Assembly: GCF_014898055.3 (NCBI RefSeq)
Contig: NW_023605305.1
Span: 116,098,734-116,162,733, forward strand
Length of the DNA stretch: 64,000 nt
Reading direction: 5' to 3'
From: Talpa occidentalis
Lineage: Eukaryota > Chordata > Mammalia > Eulipotyphla > Talpidae
The notes under the pieces were generated by a model that was not told where the DNA came from, ran no database searches, and was given only the letters and a program-made list of their open reading frames with translations. The position numbers were made by a program, and so were the translations under genes. Below are positions 59,001-64,000 of this stretch, one piece after another. Positions within the stretch are counted from its first letter, which is position 1; each line of letters begins with the position of its first letter.

Positions 59001-61813
59001 ACCCACCGTCAAGCTGCAGGGCTGAGGCCCCTTCTGGGCAGAGAAGGCGGAAAGGCTGGAAATGGGCCTGACAGAACCCGCCCAGCTCCTGCTGCGGCCT
59101 AGAGCTTTACCTCAGGGACATCAGTGTCGTGCTCGGGAGAATCTCCGCCGTCGTCGCTGGTCTTCCTCTTCCTTTTATTTCGCACGCTCTGGATGAAGTT
59201 TTTGTGAAAATCGCAGATGTACAGGTGCCGGACCTGGGGGAGCAAGTTGGCGTCAGAGGCGCCCTGTCCTGGAGGCGACTGTGGCACGGCGCCCTCGCCG
59301 GCTCGGGCATCTGGCAAAGCCAAATGCCCAGGTATGAAGCAGCGGGTGCCGTGACCACTGGCGTGGAATGCACCGTGGGGGAGACGTGGAGGAGAGGGAC
59401 TGGGCGGCCCTAATCGTGCCCCAACGGCACTGACCTCTGACCCCCAGGCACCCACACAAGCAGCTGGAGGCTGCACGGCAGGGTGGGCATGGGGGGAGCT
59501 GGGCTTTCGCTTAGGAGCTTAAGGGCCAGGGCTGGCTGAGGAGCCCCTCACAAACCGCAGGGAGGGTACCCATGAGTAACGGTGGGATGGAGGCGCTGAC
59601 ATTGACACACGTTGGACAGGTGCACCCGAGGGGCTTCCAAGTGTCTTCACTCCTTAGGCTCACTAGGATGAAAGCATGCCGCGGGGTGTGACCTCGGGGC
59701 GCGACCTCGGGGCGCACAGGCCTCTCCACGCAGGAGCGAAGCCTGCTTTTGGCTCAATGACCCCGACTTTGGTGTGGCTGGACTGGCATGTCCTGGCAGT
59801 GGGCGTCCACAGCGCACTGGTGTTTTGCTTATAGCAGGGCCCCCAGCATTTATGCATCTAAAAAGCTGCTTCTTTACCGAAAGACCTCAGTTACGTATGG
59901 CCGCAGAGCAGGAGGGCTCTGGCGGGCCCAGTTCCGTGCACAGACGTCAGACAAAGCCAATGTCACTGAGGGTGGCCCAGGGCTGTGCTGGGCAGCCCCC
60001 AGCATGCGCTGCAGCCCCTCCGGCTGCTGCCCAGCACGGCACTAGAGTGCAGGCCGCTCTCCGGGGTGAAGGAGGGCGGCGCACCGCGCAAGGGGCCACT
60101 TTCTCAAGTCTTGGGCCGCAGGAACATGGGGCGCGTGGAACAGGAGTCACCGTCTTTAGTGCAGCTGGCCTCAGCCCACCCACCCCGGGAGGAACCGAAG
60201 CTGGCCAGGGCCACCACCTCACACTCCCCTGCAGTCTTCTCCACCACCCCCTCCAGTAAGGCGGCGACTGAGGAGCGTGGGAGAGCTCGCTCCTTGGTTA
60301 CCCGAGACCGCGACTGGGCCCACATGGGTTGGCTGCCCAGCTGGGGCTCTGGGGCTGCCATTTAGCTGCCAGGGTCGCTGCTGGGCACCTACACAAGACA
60401 CAGTCCTCATCTCTCCCCGGTCATGTTCAGGCACACCCTGGAGTGCAGGCATTCAGGATCGGGGAGAGGGGCGGAGGGGGGCGGGCCGGAGCTCCCAGAC
60501 CCACGGGGCAGGCCCTGATTTTTGTTTCCTGTTCACTTCCTGCTCCAGACAGTTCCTGCTCCGCCTGCCCCAGCCGTGCGGGCAGAGCAGAGGCCTGCTC
60601 AGGACACGGGCTGCACCCGCCAGCCCACGCCAGGCCAGTGAGCCCCGGAGAGGCAGCCCCGGGAGGGCAGGGGGCTGGCATGCTGGTCCCACACAGGTTC
60701 CCGGGGCTGCCTGGAGAGCGGAGCCCCCGCTGGGTGGCAAAGGCCCTCAAGCGCGCGGGCCTGGGCGAGCCGGCCGTTTCTCTCTCTGAGGACTGGACAC
60801 CATCGCGCCGCCCGGCGCCGGCGGGGCGGGCGGGAGAGCGGCGGCTGCAGGGATGGAGTCCCGTCCCGTCCCGTCCCGTCCCGTCCCGTCCCGGCGGCTG
60901 GCCCCCGCGCGCGCCGTTCCTCACGGTGAAGGTCTCGTGAGGCCAACGACGCCCCCAGCCACGTTTAATGGCGCAGCCGCCTCGGCCGCGGCGCATCTCA
61001 TCCGACTTTGAGGAGAAATTGGGGGCGGGCGGGAGAGGCTGGAGAGAAGGGCCGGGCAGAGGTGCTGCTCCTGGAAGCCTCCCCCGAGGCTCCGGCAGGG
61101 GTGCGGGGAGTGAGGGGCTGCCTCGGGGATCCGTGAGCCCCCCAGGGCCTGAGGGGCGCCCCCCGCCCTTCCTCCCAGCCTCGCACAGGGGCACAGCTTG
61201 GGGCACGGCCCCGGGCCCAGCGAGCTATTAATCAGCGGCCTCAGACGCCCCAGCTGTGGAGAGATTTTCTCTGAGAAAGCGCAGCGCCGGGACTGGGCCG
61301 GCCCGGGCGGGCGCCGGGGGGGGGGGGGGGGGGGGGGGGGGCTGCGCCGCGCCGGTCCCGGCGGCGAGGGCGGGCGCGCGTCCCGCAGCTCCGGCAGGGC
61401 GCCCGCGCGGGGCTCCCCCCGAGCCCGACGCCAAACTTGGGGCCCGGCGCTGCAGCCCGAGCCCCCCCCCCCCCCCGCTCCCAGGGAGGCCCCGCGGGGG
61501 CGGCCGTCCGGGCGCAGCGCGCAGGAGCCGCCCAGACGCCCCGGGCCGGGCCGGCCCCCCCCTCCGCGCCGGCCTCGCCGCCCGCGCCCCGCCGGCCCGC
61601 CCCGCGCCCGGGACTCACGCTCCTGTCGACGTCCAGCCGCAGCCGCCGCTGCGAGATGCTCTTCTGCACGCGCTTGCTGAAGGAGGCGTTGCCCGCCGGC
61701 CGCGCGCAGCGCTCGCCGGCCGCGATGAGGCAGCAGCTCTGGCCGGGGCCGGGGGCGGCGGGCGCGGCGGGCGGCCCCTCGCGGCTGTCCTCCTCGGTGC
61801 TGAAGCCGTTCAT
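55962..61813 (-). CDS. SAP30L: SAP30L, SAP30-like Sin3A-associated protein (four exons)
   Basis: Nuclear/nucleolar subunit of the Sin3-HDAC co-repressor. Its N-terminal zinc finger binds DNA and phosphoinositides, and its C-terminal domain binds the Sin3 PAH3 region (family knowledge). Exons read on the minus strand are 61813-61619, 59233-59111, 57397-57299 and 56090-55962, all joined in phase 0 with GT/AG sites. The product is 181 residues; human has 183. Candidate zinc ligands are Cys27 or Cys28, Cys36, and Cys72 with His75 in YICDFHK. The basic nuclear/nucleolar signal is RNKRKRK (residues 83-89). The Sin3-binding region covers about residues 107-175. The start [13 protein letters not shown] is the conserved one. 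Exon 1 has unusual Lys-to-Arg changes (see findings). Confidence 0.97.
56091..57298 (-). other. SAP30L: SAP30L intron 3
   Basis: 1208 bp, GC-rich, with no recognised repeat or gene. Long open frames in it are composition artefacts. Confidence 0.85.
57299..57397 (-). CDS. SAP30L: SAP30L exon 3
   Basis: Encodes 33 residues, from [18 protein letters not shown] to KAQLAE. This is the start of the Sin3-binding domain. The acceptor ends CTCTCCAG and the donor is GTAGGT. It is fully conserved by eye. Confidence 0.95.
57398..59110 (-). other. SAP30L: SAP30L intron 2
   Basis: 1713 bp. Contains a less GC-rich stretch around 58195-58310. No coding potential or repeat was recognised. Confidence 0.85.
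59111..59233 (-). CDS. SAP30L: SAP30L exon 2
   Basis: Encodes 41 residues, from [13 protein letters not shown] to EHDTDVPE. It carries the second zinc-ligand pair (Cys72/His75), the basic RNKRKRK signal and an acidic linker. The acceptor is CCCCCAG and the donor is GTAAAG. It is almost identical to the human sequence. Confidence 0.95.
60858..60892. repeat. (GTCCC)7 microsatellite
   Basis: Seven perfect tandem copies of the pentamer GTCCC in SAP30L intron 1. No interruption, so likely polymorphic in length. Confidence 0.9.
61316..61341. repeat. 26-base poly(G) tract
   Basis: Unbroken run of 26 G on the plus strand, 278 bases into SAP30L intron 1. It could form G-quadruplex structures and is prone to length error in sequencing. 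A 15-base C run lies nearby at 61462-61476. Confidence 0.9.
61462..61476. repeat. 15-base poly(C) tract
   Basis: Unbroken C run on the plus strand, inside SAP30L intron 1, about 140 bases from the exon 1 donor. Confidence 0.9.
61619..61813 (-). CDS. SAP30L: SAP30L exon 1 coding part
   Basis: Encodes residues 1-65, from [10 protein letters not shown] to LDVDRS, and ends at a GTGAGT donor. It covers the first half of the zinc finger and the KRVQKSISQ helix. Compared with the human protein I remember, it has AA for ED after CCLI and [10 protein letters not shown] for KKLKLDIDKS. Confidence 0.95.
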
Positions 61814-62300
61814 CGCCCCGCCGCCCCCGCCCGCGCGCGCGGGCCCCGCGCCGCCCCGGCCGGCCCGCCCGCCCCCGCCCGCCCCCCGCGCCGGGCCCGC
61901 GGGCGGCCGGGTCTCGGGTCTCGGGGCGCCGGGGGTCGGGGCCCCGCCGCGCCCGCTCTCTCGGGGCGGCGGGGCCGACTCGGCCGGGCCGCTCCCGGGG
62001 GGCGCGGCCTCCGCGCGGGGCCCGGCTTCGAACCCGCGGCGCCCGGGCCGCCCCGCCCCGCCCCGCGGCCGCCGCGCCCGAGCCCGCCGCGCCCGGCCGC
62101 CGCCCGCCGCCCGCCGCCCGCGCCGCCGCTCCCCGCCCTCCGCGGGACGGCGGAAGTCCCGCCCCCGCGCGCCCATTGGCCGCGCGCGCGCGCTGGGCGG
62201 GGCGGGCGCCGCCGCTGACGCGCCCCATTGGGCGCCGCCGCCGCCGCTCCCCGGCGCCGAGCTACTTCCTGGACTCGGCTGGGGCGGCTTCAAAGTCGGG
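61814..62300 (-). promoter_or_regulatory. SAP30L: SAP30L CpG-island promoter and 5'UTR
   Basis: Extremely CpG-rich sequence upstream of the start codon. On the minus strand two CCAAT boxes are seen (62179-62175 and 62230-62226), and an AGGAAGTAG ETS-type site near 62272-62264. There is no TATA box. This is a typical housekeeping promoter, and by design could fire in both directions. Exact start sites are not visible. Confidence 0.65.
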
Positions 62301-64000
62301 AAAGTGGGAGCCGAGGAGTTGGCGGGGCGGGCGCGGGGCGCGGGCCCGGCGGGGCGGGCGCGGGGCTGGCCCGGGCGCGGCCGCGGCGCGGGCGGCGGGA
62401 AGGACGCGAGCGGGGGCCGGGGGGCGCCGGCCGGGGCCGCCCGCGCGGTGCCTGCGCTCCAGCCGGGAGCCCGGGGGGCGGCCCCGCATGGCCTCGGGGG
62501 CCCCCAGCCCCCCCACCCCCGGCCACCCCGCCCCGGGCGGGCCCGAAGGGCTGCGCGCGACGAGCAGCCTTTCCTGAGGGCGGGGCGGCGCCTCGGGCTG
62601 GGGTGGTGCGAGAGAGCGGGACCCGTTGGGCGGTACGGGAGGCCCGGGGGTGTCCTGTTGAAGCGGGGCTGTCACTCCCCAGTGAGCGCCCCGCCTGTGA
62701 CCTTGCCGTGACCTTCCACTTTCGGGCCCCCTCGGGTCCCCTCGTTTATTGCTTCCCCGCTCGGGACAATGCAGTTCATCAGGGATTGTTTGTAACGGGA
62801 AAGATAGGGCCCCCCAAGTCCCCCTGGCAGTGCCTAAGGAAACCCCCAGCATCGCGGCCATTCGGCCTCATTCGTGCTGCTTGAGCATTGAAGGGGGTTG
62901 CACCGAGGACGTGGACATCGCCATACAATACCCAGCAGGGACTCTGCAGCAGAGTTAACGAATTGCAAGAACGCCTTTTCAATGCTCAGTTGAAACACGC
63001 AGAACATAACTTTGCACATGGATGTGCACATGGATGTGATGTGTGCTCGCCTGTGGACATAATGGAAAAAAAAAAAAAAGAACAAGAACTCTGTCTACAA
63101 AAAGCACCAACGTGCCGCTGGTGACACTGCTCCTCCCGCCGGCCCGGCCCACCCTGCCTGTGCACCGGCCCCTTCCGCTGCCCCCTCCCTGTTTCTGCCC
63201 GCCCTGTGTCCTTTGGAGGTCCCTGACCCTGCGTGACCACAGCCCCCCATTAGAACTAATAAATCTTGGTATTAATCTTTCCTTGTTCAAATTACTGTGT
63301 GATTTCTCTCCCCTAATTGGACCCAGCCAGATACCCGCGGCCTCTGTATCTTGGGGGGGCGGGGTGCACATGCTTTTGATTTTCCTCTATGTACAGTTTT
63401 GCAGTCTTCAAGGAGTGCTTTATTCCCCACCTTACTAAATAGACTGTTTCCAAGTAGCAATACAGGTTTTCCTCCCTCCGAGAAAGTAGAATCTTCCTAT
63501 TTACTATGACTTGATAGGGATACTTTTAAAATTTTCTGGGGTCTGGGGATACTTACAAAATTTTCCATATGAGTTAGTGGCAACAGTGTTCCCAGACCCA
63601 GAAACCAACCTACCAGTTAGGAGTGCGCTGCTTTCAGATAGAAGGGGGAACCTGTATTTGAAAGAAATTCTGACCCATTTGTTGGGGGGAGTAACCCTGT
63701 AACTTCAAAATGGAAATAGAATGAACGCTCCAGCAATGAATGGGCGGAAATAGGGGAGAAGCTGCTGAGATCCCTGGTCTCCTTTATGTAAGATTTAAGA
63801 TTCTGGAAATGCCGGGAGAATCTAATTTGCTGCATTTATGTATTTAGGTAATTAATTTACAACAATTGCAAAGTGCTTAGAAAGAGCTTGCTTTTTAGAT
63901 TTGTAAGTCTGCCCTGTGGGGCATTTAAAGGACTTGAGAAAATCAGGCATATTAAATTTGTAATTTAGTACGAAATGTCTAAGGACATCCGATTCATTAA
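62300..64000. other. upstream flank of SAP30L
   Basis: The CpG island fades near 62700. From 62760 to 63310 is unique or old-repeat sequence. It includes a 12-bp tandem GCACATGGATGT near 63014-63037 and an A14 run at 63066-63079. After 63310 it becomes AT-rich with no recognised gene. A divergent noncoding RNA on + (as known upstream of human SAP30L) is possible but no exon can be drawn. Confidence 0.5.
63090..63325 (+). repeat. possible solo LTR 3' portion (uncertain)
   Basis: A C-rich stretch is followed by ACTAATAAATC at 63255-63265. Then a T-rich segment and TGTGTGATTTCTCTCCCCTAA follow in the layout of a retroviral LTR R-U5 end. No LTR borders, target duplication or internal viral sequence was seen. 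It could equally be an ordinary poly(A)-like region. Confidence 0.25.

Larger units (their letters stand above)
59234..61618 (-). other. SAP30L: SAP30L intron 1
   Basis: 2385 bp intron. Near exon 1 it is CpG-rich and holds long G and C homopolymers and a GTCCC pentamer array. The rest is ordinary GC-rich sequence with no recognised gene or repeat family. Confidence 0.85.

Noticed and set aside
60921..62293. Open frames of 350 and 435 codons on - over the SAP30L promoter
   Set aside because: Ala/Gly/Pro/Arg-rich shadows of a CpG island. Only 61813-61619 is real coding sequence, and it starts at the internal [10 protein letters not shown].
61256..62884. Open frames of 320 and 424 codons on +
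   Set aside because: Antisense composition artefacts through the same island and homopolymers, with no family similarity.

Overview
This window is mammalian nuclear DNA. It holds two spliced, GC-rich genes in a vertebrate-type isochore, CpG-island promoters, ancient MIR, L2 and L1 remnants, and a lineage-specific tRNA-derived SINE. That SINE (head with GGTGGCGCAG and GGTTCGATCC, body with a conserved AGACCTCTCCTG block, AATAAATAAAT tail) is not primate Alu, rodent B1/B2, pig PRE-1, bovine Bov-tA or carnivore CAN. From memory it most resembles the Rhin-type SINEs of rhinolophoid bats. I treat the species as a laurasiatherian, possibly a horseshoe or leaf-nosed bat, with low certainty.

Only two protein-coding genes can be supported, and they converge. 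HAND1 (bHLH cardiac and extraembryonic transcription factor) lies on + with exon 1 at 43804-44331 and exon 2 at 45678-45782. SAP30L (Sin3/HDAC co-repressor subunit) lies on - with exons at 61813-61619, 59233-59111, 57397-57299 and 56090-55962. This pair matches the convergent SAP30L/HAND1 arrangement of human 5q33.2, seen from the opposite strand. All other long open frames are GC-rich shadows without family similarity, splice logic or codon conservation.

Layout: 1-43440 is the gene-free region upstream of HAND1. It carries MIR/L2/L1 relics, all 14 tRNA-SINE copies of the window, and islands of unique AT-rich sequence dense in GATA, FOX, TEAD, MEF2 and homeodomain-type sites that look like developmental enhancers (about 2.8, 9.4, 11.1, 16.1-16.4, 36.5-37.0, 37.4-37.6 and 40.2-40.4 kb). 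43440-46520 is HAND1 with a TATA-box promoter. 46520-48050 is an orphan CpG island. 48.0-52.7 kb is unannotated intergenic DNA. 52.7-62.3 kb is SAP30L with a long candidate 3'UTR and a CpG-island promoter. 62.3-64.0 kb is the upstream flank, ending in AT-rich DNA.

The most notable observation is in HAND1 exon 1. Three separate single-base deletions within about 130 bp sum to a multiple of three. The frame stays open, but about 42 residues before the bHLH domain are read out of the ancestral frame. This is probably sequencing or assembly error in GC-rich tracts, but needs checking. Other points are the absence of SINE insertions over the last 25 kb, several perfect palindromes in candidate enhancers, an inverted SINE pair, a nested SINE pair, and a cluster of Lys-to-Arg replacements in SAP30L exon 1. 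I found no previously undescribed multi-gene system here.
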